From contig JBBPXY010000002.1 in the NCBI GenBank assembly GCA_038200435.1, forward strand, positions 1-26,353: a stretch of 26,353 nt of DNA, in the 5' to 3' direction. Source of the stretch: JBBPXY01 sp038200435 (GTDB lineage Bacteria; Actinomycetota; Thermoleophilia; Solirubrobacterales; Solirubrobacteraceae). Under the pieces are notes generated by a model that had not been told where the DNA came from, made no database searches, and saw only the letters and a program-made list of their open reading frames with translations. Position 1 is the stretch's first letter. The number at the start of each line of letters is the position of its first letter. Shown here piece after piece: positions 1-7,804 of this stretch. The translations under genes were made by a program, and so were the position numbers.

Positions 1-196
1 ACGACGGTCAGCCGGATTTCAGCAACCCGACGGAGGCGACCGCGGATTTCGGTGCTGGTCCAGCATGCCTAAGTCGGCGGTCGCTCTTCTCTGCGGCAGC
101 CTGCGGCTTGGGCGCCATAGCCGTAGTCCCAGGCGTCCCAGGCTTCGTCATAGGGGCGGCCGGTCGAGCGGCTCGGCGGGACTGGTCATGTGGCAT

Positions 197-1513
197 CTAC
201 GTGGCTGCCGCGGCCGGACGCGGTGGGTCGCCCAGCGCTTGGGTGATGACTGTCACGGCGTGCTCGATGCCGCGTTCGTTGCCGAGCGCGTGTCCGGCGC
301 TGGCGGCACGGTTGCGCATCCCGGCGTTGGTGGCCATTGCGTGGATGGCGTCTGCGAGCCGGTCGATGGTGAGCTTGCGTCGTGGGATCGGGGGCGGGCC
401 GGCACCGATCGCGGCGATGCGCTGACCCCAGAACGCCTGGTCGCCGCCGAACGGAACCGCGAGGTTGGGCACGCCCGCGCGCAGGCCGGCGTGGGTGGTG
501 CCAGCACCGCCGTGGTGAACGACAGCGAGCGCGCGCGAGAACAGCAGGCCGTGTGGCGTCTCGCCGACGACCAGGACACCGTCAGAGCGCGTGCGAGCCC
601 CCAGGCCGACCCAGCCCGATCCCAAGACCGCGCGGTGGCCTGTCCGCTCGATCGCGCCGAGCACGATGTCGGTGAGCCCGGCGGGGTCGCTCGTGGTCAT
701 GCTGCCAAAGCCGATGTAGACCGGCGGGGGCCCGGCGGCCAGAAACGCCTCCAGCTCGCCGGGCAGGCGCGTCTGCGGGGATGAGTCGCTCAGCCACGCG
801 CCGGTGACGTGATCGTTGGGCCGCCAGTCCGGCTGCTTGGGCAGCAGAGTCGGACTGAAGCCGTAAACGAACCGGTGCCCACCAGCCCGCCAGCCGTGAA
901 ACGGCCCGAGCAGCGGCGCACGCGCCTCGCCGGCTCGACCGCGCCAGGAGCTGATCGCCGGACGAAACAGCCCCCAGAACGCCTGCTCAGCGAGCAAGTG
1001 GCTGAGCAAGTTCACCTCCCCAGGCAGCCGTAGCCCAGCCACGGCGACCGTCGCAAACGCGCGCGTGGGCGCCAGCGGCTGCACCGCCGCCCCGATCGAG
1101 GGCAGCTTCAGCGCCTGCGCCGCGTAGAAAGCTGGAAGCGACAACGGACCACAATGAACCACCGCGTCGGCGTCGCGAGCCGCCCGCCAAGCGTCCACGA
1201 CGACGGTGTTGCCCAGCTCCCGCAGCGCGGCGCGAAACCCCCGCAGCGCACTCAGCGGGTTACCGCCCGAGTCGACGATCCGCTGCGTCGCCGGGTCAAG
1301 CACCAACGCCTGCGGATCGCCGCTCAACACGGCGAACTCCGCGCCCTCCGCCTCGACCAAAGCGCGAAAAGCCTCGTGCGCCGCAACACGCACCGTGTAA
1401 CCAGCGCGAGCAAGACCGCTCGCGAGCGCCACGAACGGCTGCACATCGCCACGCGACCCAGGCGCAACCAGAACCAGACGCCTGGAGCCCAGGGAACCCC
1501 CATCGAGAGACAT
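197..1513 (-). CDS. UGT/MGT-type glycosyltransferase (GT1 family)
   Basis: About 438 aa. It likely transfers a sugar from a nucleotide-sugar donor to a lipid or small hydrophobic acceptor in the cytoplasm. The N-terminus carries the GT-B acceptor-side opening of the sterol/macrolide glucosyltransferase group (GSRGDVQPFVALASGLARAG, about residues 18-38). The C-terminal half has the donor-binding signature HHGGAGTTHAG near residue 333, followed by GVPNLAVPFGGDQ. The frame is open upstream to 1687, but those 58 residues are Arg/Pro-rich and unlike the family, so I start at the ATG at 1513, 11 residues before the first beta strand. It is divergent from the hydrolase at 1686, and no pathway partner lies nearby. 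The acceptor cannot be predicted. The family call is solid; a sterol, terpenoid or antibiotic substrate would be a guess. Confidence 0.85.
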   Translation of the reverse strand: MSLDGGSLGSRRLVLVAPGSRGDVQPFVALASGLARAGYTVRVAAHEAFRALVEAEGAEFAVLSGDPQALVLDPATQRIVDSGGNPLSALRGFRAALRELGNTVVVDAWRAARDADAVVHCGPLSLPAFYAAQALKLPSIGAAVQPLAPTRAFATVAVAGLRLPGEVNLLSHLLAEQAFWGLFRPAISSWRGRAGEARAPLLGPFHGWRAGGHRFVYGFSPTLLPKQPDWRPNDHVTGAWLSDSSPQTRLPGELEAFLAAGPPPVYIGFGSMTTSDPAGLTDIVLGAIERTGHRAVLGSGWVGLGARTRSDGVLVVGETPHGLLFSRALAVVHHGGAGTTHAGLRAGVPNLAVPFGGDQAFWGQRIAAIGAGPPPIPRRKLTIDRLADAIHAMATNAGMRNRAASAGHALGNERGIEHAVTVITQALGDPPRPAAAAT

Positions 1514-1685
1514 GCCCCGCGGATCTTGGCGCACCCCCGCACCCCGCGCGATCCGGCCCGCCGCCCGAGTGTCGCGTCCGGGCGAGTGCCGGAGGGCGCC
1601 CCATGGTCCGCAGCGGACGGGATCGAACGGCCAGGCGTGATCATCTGCGCGTGGTCGTGCTGGGCCGGGTGGGAAGCTATGAGGC

Positions 1686-2573
1686 ATGTTCGCCGTTGAA
1701 CAGGCTGAGGTTCGTGATGGGCTCGAGCTTGCCTACGTGCGCGAGAACCCTGGCTACCCGCTCCTGCTCGTCCACGGCTGGCCCGAGACAATGCGGATCT
1801 GGTGGCGGAACATCGCGCCGCTGGCGGCAGCCGGCTTCGAGGTCATCGTGCCCGATCTGCGCGGCTTCGGCGCCTCCGGCCTTGCCCCGGACGGCCACTA
1901 CGATCTCGCCGTCGCTGCGCGCGACCTCCACGCCCTCGTCCAGGACGTGCTCGGTCATCCGGCCTGCGCCGCGGTGGGTGGGGATCTCGGCGGCGGGGTG
2001 ATCCAGGATCTCGGCCTGCGCTTTCCCGGCTTCATCGTGCGCCAATGCCTGTTCAACACGATCCTCCCGAAGGTCGAGGGCGCCCCGACGCCCCCGCCCC
2101 GGGAGGCGCGGATGGCAGCCGACTACTTCCTGCGCCAGGGCCGGGACGCCGACGCCCTCATAGCGGAGCTCGACACCGAGGAGCGCCGACGCCGCTACGT
2201 CGCCGAGTTCTACGGCCACCGGTTCTGGGCAGCGCCCAGAACCTTCACCCGCGAGGACATCGACTTCATGACCGAGCCGTTCGCCGACGCCACGAAGCTC
2301 CGCGCGTCATTCGGCTACTACGAGTCCGGACTCGGCGCTCGACCCGTTTCAGAGCCACCCCGATTCCACGAGCCCAGCCCAGTCGCCACACTCGCGCTCT
2401 ACGGCCCCGAAGACCACGTCATCCGGGCCGAGTTCCCGGCGATGTGCGAAACGGTGTTCCCCGAGATCATCGGACCGTTCCTCGTGTCAGGATGCGGGCA
2501 CTTCCTGCAATGGGAAAAGGCGACCGTGCTCAACCACGCACTCAACTATTTCTTCCGCGACCTGCTCCGATAG
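1686..2573 (+). CDS. Epoxide-hydrolase-like alpha/beta-fold hydrolase
   Basis: 295 aa, the usual length of the family. The order is that of soluble epoxide hydrolases: oxyanion motif HGWPE at residues 30-34, nucleophile elbow GGDLGGG with Asp100, a cap region at about 130-220, a probable acid Asp243 (YGPEDHVI), and the base His272 (GCGHFLQWE). An Asp rather than a Ser nucleophile favours epoxide hydrolase or haloalkane-dehalogenase chemistry over esterase. HGWPE followed by a Trp-rich strand favours epoxide hydrolase. The cap tyrosines that activate the epoxide cannot be placed without alignment. No signal peptide is visible, so it is cytoplasmic. The ATG at 1686 lacks a clear ribosome site at good spacing. 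It is divergent from the glycosyltransferase with a 172-base gap. The natural substrate is unknown. Confidence 0.85.
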   Translation: MFAVEQAEVRDGLELAYVRENPGYPLLLVHGWPETMRIWWRNIAPLAAAGFEVIVPDLRGFGASGLAPDGHYDLAVAARDLHALVQDVLGHPACAAVGGDLGGGVIQDLGLRFPGFIVRQCLFNTILPKVEGAPTPPPREARMAADYFLRQGRDADALIAELDTEERRRRYVAEFYGHRFWAAPRTFTREDIDFMTEPFADATKLRASFGYYESGLGARPVSEPPRFHEPSPVATLALYGPEDHVIRAEFPAMCETVFPEIIGPFLVSGCGHFLQWEKATVLNHALNYFFRDLLR

Positions 2574-2690
2574 CCCTCCGGTACCCGGCCCACAGAGGGA
2601 TCCCTTCGTGGCGGCCGGCCCACGCGCTTCTCATCTTGACGGCGCTGGTAGCGCGGATCGGCAGACCCTTTCCTGCAGCCCGAGAGGGTC

Positions 2691-3137
2691 TTATCCCGAG
2701 TCGGGCTGTTCGGCGAAGTCGTCGGTTCGGGGTAAGGCGGTCATTGCGGCGGTCAGTGCGTCTGGTGGCGCGGCAAGCCGGCGGGTGTCCAGCGACAGCC
2801 AGCCGCCGGTGAGCCGGACCGACGCGGCGAGCTCCTCGCCCCGGTTGATCTGGTGCTGTAGCCCCCAACGATGCCCGCTGGAGCTCAGGGCGGTGAGCTC
2901 GACGGTGACGGTGACCTGGTCGCCGAGGTGGAGCTCTCGGCGGTAGGTCAGCGTTTCGGTGAATACGACGGGTCCGAGGCGCAGTTGGTGAAACCGGGCG
3001 AGGGTGAATCCGTGCGTGGCCAGGTGGGCCAGCCGGGCATCGGTGCCGTACTCGCTGTAGGCGGTGTTGCGGGCATGGCCGTTGGCGTCCACGTCCGCCC
3101 ACCGCACGGTGGTCCTCTGCGCCGTCATAGGTCCCAT
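2691..3137 (-). CDS. Acyl-CoA thioesterase, 4HBT hotdog family
   Basis: 148 aa single-domain hotdog protein. Residues about 12-30 hold RWADVDANGHARNTAYSEYG, the 4-hydroxybenzoyl-CoA-thioesterase-type active-site loop (D-x-D/N-x-x-GH-x-N) in which the Asp acts in thioester hydrolysis. The remainder fits the hotdog sheet (LGPVVFTETLTYRRELHLGD, then TVTVELTALSSSG). It probably hydrolyses short or aromatic acyl-CoAs in the cytoplasm. A second ATG three codons in (3128) is an equally good start; neither has a clear Shine-Dalgarno sequence. A near-palindrome lies 17 bases upstream and may be its operator. It stands alone, so its substrate is not indicated. Confidence 0.85.
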   Translation of the reverse strand: MGPMTAQRTTVRWADVDANGHARNTAYSEYGTDARLAHLATHGFTLARFHQLRLGPVVFTETLTYRRELHLGDQVTVTVELTALSSSGHRWGLQHQINRGEELAASVRLTGGWLSLDTRRLAAPPDALTAAMTALPRTDDFAEQPDSG

Positions 3138-3153
3138 CGTTTCGCCGGACCTG

Positions 3154-3172
3154 CGAGCCTAACGCTAGGTCG
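3154..3172. promoter_or_regulatory. Near-palindrome upstream of the thioesterase gene
   Basis: CGA(g)CCTA-acgc-TAGGTCG is an inverted repeat of seven paired bases with one unpaired G. It ends 17 bases before the thioesterase start on the minus strand. Read on that strand it contains TTAGGCT, which could be a TANNNT -10 box. A repressor operator overlapping a promoter is an inference; the sequence shows only the symmetry and position. Confidence 0.3.
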
Positions 3173-3305
3173 AAGCACTCGCCGGCACTCGATTGGCCTG
3201 ATCGGACGGTCAGGCGATTTCACGGTAGGAGTCCGTGGCGAGCGGCAAGGGATCGTCCTCGCGTATGGGGACGGCGATGCTGCCGTAAACACCGTTCACC
3301 CGAAC

Positions 3306-4253
3306 CTAGTGCTGCTCGCTGCCCGCGTGCTGTCCGTAGAGGTCGTCGTCGGCGCGCTCTATGACCAGCTGTTGCTCCGGCTGGCGAAAGGGAGCGAACC
3401 CGAAGCGCGTATACAGCGCGTGGGCGTCGGCGGTAGCCAGCTCGAAGCGACGCAAGCCTTGCAGGTCGGGGTGCGCGAGGACCGTTTCGATCAGCCACAC
3501 GCCGAGACCGCGCCCGCGGTAGCCGGGTACCACGAAGACGTCGCCCAGGTAGGCGATCGCGGCGTGATCGGTGACCACGCGCGCGAAGCCCGCCTGCGCC
3601 CCACCCGGCGCGTAGAGACCGAAGCACAGCGAGTGCTCGATCGCGCGCTCAACGACGTCCCGCGGTACACCGCGCGACCAGTACGCGCCGACCAGGAAGC
3701 CGTGCACCACGTCGAGGTCCAACCGTCGCCGACCGGTCGAGATCTCATACCCATCGCGACACGCCACCTCCTCGCCTGCCCCGCCGGACGGAAAGGCGGC
3801 GTCATAGAGCCGGCCGTGGTGGGCGAAGAAGCGTTGCGCCACAGTCGCCTCGCTGCCGCCGTCGTCATAGGCGGGCGAGATGACCTCGTGCGCCGCAGTG
3901 ACCTTGATGAGCACGGCGGCCTTTACCGCACCGCGATCGGTCCCGCGCTCGCGCTCAAAGCGCGCGAGCACCTCCTCGAAGCGCGCACCCTCCAACAGCA
4001 CCTCAGCGTGCCCGGCAAAGCGGTAGCCCTTGCGCCGGATGGGATCAACGACGTTGACCTCGACGTGCGGATTGGTCGCGAGGTTGGCCACCGTGCCCTC
4101 GGAATGGATGTGCAAGAAAACGAGGTGCTCGTCGTCCCACACGCTGGTGGTGCCCTTCGGCGACAGCGCCGGCGTGCCGTCCGCGCGCACCGTCGCCACA
4201 AACCCCAGAGCCTGCTCGCGCACAACCCGCTGCATGTCCTCCGTCAGACGCAC
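3306..4253 (-). CDS. PPOX-family flavin/F420-type domain fused to GNAT acetyltransferase
   Basis: Two domains in one frame, about 315 aa. Residues 2-140 form a pyridoxamine-5'-phosphate-oxidase-like split barrel (LTEDMQRVVREQALGFVATV, then LSPKGTTSVWDDEHLVF and NPHVEVNVVDP), which in relatives binds FMN or F420. Residues 180-300 form a GNAT fold with the acetyl-CoA loop GYRGRGLGVWL at about 244-254 and the closing strand ALYTRFGFAPF. The open frame extends to 4361, but the extra 36 residues are Arg-rich. I prefer the GTG at 4253, because the family begins just before LTEDM; its GGGAGG lies about 17 bases upstream, which is far. The ATG at 4235 has GGAGG only two bases upstream. The two domains normally exist as separate proteins. 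Function of the pair is unknown. Confidence 0.75.
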   Translation of the reverse strand: MRLTEDMQRVVREQALGFVATVRADGTPALSPKGTTSVWDDEHLVFLHIHSEGTVANLATNPHVEVNVVDPIRRKGYRFAGHAEVLLEGARFEEVLARFERERGTDRGAVKAAVLIKVTAAHEVISPAYDDGGSEATVAQRFFAHHGRLYDAAFPSGGAGEEVACRDGYEISTGRRRLDLDVVHGFLVGAYWSRGVPRDVVERAIEHSLCFGLYAPGGAQAGFARVVTDHAAIAYLGDVFVVPGYRGRGLGVWLIETVLAHPDLQGLRRFELATADAHALYTRFGFAPFRQPEQQLVIERADDDLYGQHAGSEQH

Positions 4254-4457
4254 ACCGTGAGAGTCGCAAGACCTCCCGTGCCATGTCGAGCGGCACGGGG
4301 ACCGCAGGCGGGCAGGCGAGACTCTTCGCGTCATTAGGCGCCGTGAGGTCGGGCTATGCAAGGCCAGCGCGGCGGCTTGTGCTTCTGAGGACCAGACGCG
4401 TACACGAGCCCATTCGGCGTCGAGTGAGCCCGACGGCGTCGGAGAGCAATTCCCGCT

Positions 4458-4952
4458 TCACTCCACCAGCCTTACGCTGAGCCCCGCGTTGCCGGACGGG
4501 CCCTGGCCCGCCCCGCCGAGCAATCCAAGAATCCGCGCCACGTAGCCCTGCGTCTCAGGGATCGCCGGCACGCAACCGCACCGCGTAACCGGCGCCGGGC
4601 CCGCGTTGTAGGCGGCGAGCGCGAGCGGCACCGCTCCGAACTGGCGCAGCAGGTCGCGCATCAGGTGCGCCTGCGCGTCGATCGAGCGCGCCGCGTCGAA
4701 CGGATTTCGCAACCCATAGGCCCCGGCCGTGCCCGGCATGAACTGTGCGATCCCCCTAGCACCCGTCGGCGTAGAGCTGCGCCGCCAACAGCGCGCCAGA
4801 GACGTTCCACCGCTGCGCCGCCGTTGCGATCGCCGGCGCGAAGCGGGCGGGCACGAAGCTCGGCAACGAACTCCCGCCATCGCCACCCGTCGACGCGCGC
4901 CTGCCGAAGCCCACGGAGCCCGATCCCGCGTTCAAATTGAAGCCGAAATGCT
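4458..4952 (-). pseudogene. Broken partial copy of the VanY-SLT transglycosylase gene at 9879-11195
   Basis: This stretch matches 9879-10401 closely at the nucleotide level. Reading leftwards from 4950 it begins at HFGFNLNAGSGSVGFG (intact: HFGFQLNAGSGSVGFG), the very end of the VanY domain. It continues through LPSFVPARF and QRWNVSGALLAAQ, then hits a stop. About 32 bases are missing at about 4761-4764 relative to the intact gene. The loss shifts the frame and removes the catalytic Glu segment (ESGFNPFAVSPA). After it, homology resumes in another frame at GARGIAQFMPGTAGAYGLRN and runs to the normal C-terminus. No intact start, carboxypeptidase domain or membrane anchor remains, so it cannot make an active enzyme. 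The copy ends abruptly against a palindromic repeat at 4953. Confidence 0.85.
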
Positions 4953-4975
4953 ATGAGACACGTTAGGTCTCAATG
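4953..4975 (+). repeat. 23-bp palindromic repeat, copy 1
   Basis: Contains TGAGAC (4954-4959) and GTCTCA (4967-4972), a perfect 6-bp inverted repeat around ACGTTAG. A second copy at 7625-7647 matches 20 of 23 positions in the same orientation. It sits exactly where homology between the transglycosylase pseudogene and its intact paralogue stops. It may mark an insertion or recombination boundary (inference). Confidence 0.55.
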
Positions 4976-5044
4976 CTTCAGCCTGCTTCGCAGCGTCCCC
5001 GCTTCGTTTCTGCGCCAGGCGCTCGGGGCCAGCGCTGGCTTCCT

Positions 5045-5605
5045 TTAGTGACCAGTCGGGACGCCGTCCGAGTCGTCGATACGCCAACCGCCGGCAGTCT
5101 TTCGCAGAGAGAACTCGACGACGGGACCGTATGGCTTCTGAACCATCAACGCAACGCGCGCCGAGCCTTGATTCAAGGTCCTAAGGACGAAACGAGAGCG
5201 ACGCAGGTCTCCGAGCCAGCTGATGCCGGGCTGCTGCGCATCGACGTGCTCACGATCGACCATGGCCTCACAAGTCTGCGGAAGCCGACGGTCTTTGGTG
5301 GGAAGGCTTCCTTCCTGGTCGTAATCGGCTCGAAAGCCAAGCACACGCTCCCGCCCATGCGCCGTGAGGAGCGAGCAAACTCCGCCAGAGTCCTTGGCCA
5401 AAAGCGCGGAGCGAGCCTGACCCATCAACTCCAGAACGACCTGCCGGTCATCCTGCCGCCCGCCGCCTCCGGCCCGGCCGCGGGGTTCACTCCCGCAACC
5501 CGCTACGCCGCACGCAGTCGCAACGACTACCGCACATGACGCGCCGCCCCGACGCCAACGCCGACGAATCGAAGGGCAGCGATGAGCCTCACGCACGTCT
5601 CGCAC
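5045..5605 (-). CDS. Putative lipoprotein of unknown function
   Basis: 186 aa from a GTG start. A hydrophobic stretch (CAVVVATACGVAGC) ends in a lipobox with Cys37 as the probable lipidated residue, so the mature protein of about 150 aa should be anchored outside the membrane. The mature part (LMGQARSALLAKDSGGVCSL... through ...EFSLRKTAGGWRIDD) resembles small exported proteins with a cone-shaped NTF2-like fold: an opening helix with a Cys, a later Cys, and a closing strand ending GGWRIDD. That resemblance is a fold guess, not a family assignment. The n-region is unusually long (about 22 residues); a second in-frame GTG at 5596 shortens it slightly. No Shine-Dalgarno is evident. It lies inside the repeat-bounded accessory segment and has no partner gene. 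Confidence 0.65.
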   Translation of the reverse strand: MRDVREAHRCPSIRRRWRRGGASCAVVVATACGVAGCGSEPRGRAGGGGRQDDRQVVLELMGQARSALLAKDSGGVCSLLTAHGRERVLGFRADYDQEGSLPTKDRRLPQTCEAMVDREHVDAQQPGISWLGDLRRSRFVLRTLNQGSARVALMVQKPYGPVVEFSLRKTAGGWRIDDSDGVPTGH

Positions 5606-5782
5606 AATTCTGACAGGGAACAGCTCAGGCGGCGGCGATCCCGACGGCTTGACGCTAACGCTCCACGCGCCGGGCGGCTATAGCTACGCCGCGAGAGCAG
5701 ACGCTCGGATGGTTTGGGCAGGAGGCGCCGGGCCCGGCGCGCAGGAGTCAAGCGCCGATCCGAACGTGCCGATGCTGGCATC

Positions 5783-6835
5783 GTGGCTGTGGACGCGCTT
5801 GAGCCGCGGGCAAACGGTGCGCTGGGTAGAGCGCTGAAGCTCGAGCGCCGGCGCTCGTCGCGAATCGCGGCCGGAATGTGCGCCCTGGCGCTGTTGGCTT
5901 CGGCGGTCGGGTGGGTGGCGTTCTGCGTGACCACAAAGCCGGGTCCTGGAGCCGTCGGAGGGGCGCACACCTTTCTTCTCCTGATGTCGCTGGCGTCCCT
6001 CCCGATGCTGAGCTACGCCAGGCGCTTTCTGCTTGATGCCAGTGCCGGTGGTGAGGTCGCAGTCGGAGAGAATGTTCTCTCGATCATCCTTCCTCGTACC
6101 CTGCGCCGACCAATCAAGCTGCACCGGACCGGCGTGGCCGGCGTGATCATCGATGCTGAGGCGGTGGCCAATGCGGACGAGCGGCTGCGTTTCTCAGTTG
6201 ATGGCGGCGCGTCGTATCTGTATTCCTCGATCGGCGGCTCGGTTCTGCCTATCTTGGGCGCGGAACGAGCCGTACCGAATCTCGCGATCGTGTTCGACCA
6301 GCCGCTTAAGTTCTCCGAGCCGCGCCGCCGCTTTTTCGGTCTCAGCGACTTCCTTCCGCTGCGGCCGCTCCAACCATCCTCCCCGGCTCCGGGTGTGATG
6401 CTCCGGGTCGCCGACCCGGTCAGTGCATCGCTTCAGCTCGCAAGCTGGAACGATCCCGACCGTGTGCGACTCGCTCTCTCCAGCGCGCCGTCGGCAAATC
6501 CGCCGGGTCACCAGCCGGACGGGCTCGCCCGCAACGTGCCGCCGCTACGGCAGCCTCTGAGCCGTGAGCATGCGAAACGCGCAACCTGGCCATCGCTACT
6601 ACTGGTCGGAGTCGTGTTCGCCCTCGTTTACGCCGGGCGACATGCCTCGTTTAGCCTCGGCCGCGAAGTCCTGCTCGCCGTTGGGTTTGCCTTCTTTCTC
6701 AGCGGAGGGGTTCTGGACACACGGCTTCGCAATCAGGAGCGCGGCGGCTTCGCGCGGGTCATGTCCGTGGGACTTGCCGGAACCGGACTCATGATGGTTA
6801 TGGCGGTCACGGCACTCAGCACTACCCACAGCTGA
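5783..6835 (+). CDS. Multipass membrane protein of unknown function
   Basis: About 350 aa. Two hydrophobic helices lie near the N-terminus (IAAGMCALALLASAVGWVAF and HTFLLLMSLASLPMLSYA). A soluble middle of about 190 residues with strand-like segments follows. Three more helices lie at the end (WPSLLLVGVVFALVYAG, EVLLAVGFAFFLSGGVLD, VGLAGTGLMMVMAVTAL), so about five spans. I do not recognise a family. The frame is open from a TTG at 5714, but that extension is Arg-rich. The GTGs at 5783 and 5789 are plausible starts, with no convincing ribosome site at any of them. Its neighbours are an orphan lipoprotein and a transposase stub, so context gives no function. Confidence 0.6.
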   Translation: MAVDALEPRANGALGRALKLERRRSSRIAAGMCALALLASAVGWVAFCVTTKPGPGAVGGAHTFLLLMSLASLPMLSYARRFLLDASAGGEVAVGENVLSIILPRTLRRPIKLHRTGVAGVIIDAEAVANADERLRFSVDGGASYLYSSIGGSVLPILGAERAVPNLAIVFDQPLKFSEPRRRFFGLSDFLPLRPLQPSSPAPGVMLRVADPVSASLQLASWNDPDRVRLALSSAPSANPPGHQPDGLARNVPPLRQPLSREHAKRATWPSLLLVGVVFALVYAGRHASFSLGREVLLAVGFAFFLSGGVLDTRLRNQERGGFARVMSVGLAGTGLMMVMAVTALSTTHS

Positions 6836-7347
6836 GTTCCTCAGGCAGATCGACGTCACGGCATCCACAGCCTCGTAGCGCGACCGTCGCCTTGATCATG
6901 ACGCGGCGCACTGTCCGCGAGCAGCGCAGTCCCGCTTCGTGGTACGAGGCGCATGCAGCCGTTGGCGCAGGTGAACATGCTTTGCGCGGTGGCTGTTGCG
7001 TAAAGCCGACGAGGGCGGTGGCGGCTGGGAGTGTGCGGGCCGAGCAGCGAGGCGGCCGGGGGCGGCCGTCAGGCGCGCGCGACGGCCGTCTGCGCGGTGT
7101 AGAGCTTGAGCAGGTTGTGGGTGGCGGTGACGAGGCGCCATTCCGACCGGCAGGCGGCTCTGCTGCGGCGTAAGAAGCGGTCACCCGTGGACGTGACCGT
7201 GACGATCTGCCTAGCTCGCGCCGCGCAAGCTCACGGACCCAAACACGGGTCGTTATGTGCGAACGAGCGTTGAGAGATAGCGATGCCGGCGCGGTGACCA
7301 AGTCCTCGATGTGCCGAGCGGTGGTTCGCTTCTAGACTCACGTGTCC
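6836..7347. other. Intergenic, decayed stretch
   Basis: No intact gene is supported here. It contains only the transposase stub at 7069-7179. Just past the stub's stop codon is a GC-rich symmetric run (CGGCCG repeated around GGGG, 7050-7066) that could once have been a terminator. The rest shows no recognisable coding or RNA signal. Confidence 0.5.
7069..7179 (-). mobile_element. C-terminal remnant of an IS1182-type transposase
   Basis: On the minus strand, 36 codons ending in TGA read RFLRRSRAACRSEW followed by RLVTATHNLLKLYTAQ. The EW-RLVTATHNLLKLY tail is characteristic of the C-terminus of IS1182-group DDE transposases (established family feature, recalled rather than searched). Upstream in the same frame the similarity fades within about 20 codons, and no catalytic domain or terminal inverted repeat is visible. 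It is therefore an inactive stub, evidence of past insertion in this accessory stretch. Confidence 0.6.
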
Positions 7348-7539
7348 ATGGTTGACGGTGACGCCTCTGCCGGGGAGCGGGCTTGGGATGAGTCGACGAT
7401 GCGTCCTCTGGTGGAGGCTTGGGATAGGCGCCTTCGACTGGACGTAAGCCGGTTTGAGCGGTTGGTGCCAGAGGCTGCGGCTCGCGTGAGCGTGCTACGC
7501 GAGCCTGCGACCGAAGCTGAGGTCACGCGGGACACTTGA
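7348..7539 (+). CDS. Possible small protein, 63 aa, unknown
   Basis: An ATG-started frame with amphipathic helical character (MRPLVEAWDRRLRLDVSRFE). A GTG two codons earlier (7342) is an alternative start. No ribosome site, no recognised family, and nothing in the surroundings supports it. It could equally be a relic of a longer gene or chance coding in GC-rich DNA. Confidence 0.25.
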   Translation: MVDGDASAGERAWDESTMRPLVEAWDRRLRLDVSRFERLVPEAAARVSVLREPATEAEVTRDT

Positions 7540-7624
7540 GCCCGGACGCCCAACAAGAAACCGGAGCGTCGAAGGCCGTCGCCGCGGAGTCTCGCATGCC
7601 GGCCCGCGCAGGAGCCGAACTGCT

Positions 7625-7647
7625 TTGAGACTCGTTAGGTCTGAATG
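7625..7647 (+). repeat. 23-bp palindromic repeat, copy 2
   Basis: Same orientation as the copy at 4953-4975, with 20 of 23 positions matching. The inner part GAGAC-n-CGTTAGGTCT-n-AATG is conserved, while the palindrome arms here are imperfect (TGAGAC against GTCTGA). The two copies bracket a segment of about 2.65 kb holding the orphan lipoprotein, the orphan membrane protein and the transposase stub. Confidence 0.55.
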
Positions 7648-7729
7648 GCGGGGTCGGCCCAGAGCGGCCACGCTGCGCTTGTGTTTTGCGCTCATCCTGC
7701 CGATAGGTAACAAGACGGTTGCTCGCTTG

Positions 7730-7759
7730 CCTGCCTCAGCTCCCTTCGGGGCTGGCAGG
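7730..7759 (+). promoter_or_regulatory. Strong hairpin upstream of the collagen-like gene
   Basis: Outer arms CCTGCC/GGCAGG and inner arms AGCTCC/GGGGCT (one G-T pair) close a CTTC loop, with a 2-base bulge: 12 paired bases in 30. No T-run follows on either strand, so a standard intrinsic terminator is not indicated. It ends 83 bases before the ATG at 7843 and could be leader structure. Confidence 0.35.
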
Positions 7760-7804
7760 TCGACCTGGCCTCCGCCCCCAGCCGTGAAGTTGATTCGTAG
7801 ACCG

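Noticed and set aside
8..196. 62-codon minus-strand frame at the window start
   Set aside because: Low-complexity Ala/Pro/Lys sequence with no ribosome site or family. The first 196 bases hold nothing I can support.
1802..2812. 336-codon Arg/Pro-rich frame overlapping the epoxide hydrolase
   Set aside because: Same-strand shadow of the hydrolase; composition is typical of an out-of-frame reading.
3196..3237. Two small inverted repeats (GCCTGA/TCAGGC and CACGG/CCGTG) as terminators of the PPOX-GNAT gene
   Set aside because: Stems of only 5-6 bp with no T-run on the minus strand; expected by chance in GC-rich DNA.
2871..4337. 488-codon plus-strand open frame across the thioesterase and PPOX-GNAT genes
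   Set aside because: It spans two recognised minus-strand genes and their gap and shows no domain signature.
4953..4975. Integron attC site, because GTTAGGT fits GTTRRRY
   Set aside because: No paired RYYYAAC box at suitable distance, no integrase, and the adjacent genes are not cassette-like.
4973..5539. 188-codon plus-strand frame antisense to the lipoprotein
   Set aside because: The minus strand has a signal sequence with lipobox; this frame has none and no recognisable fold.
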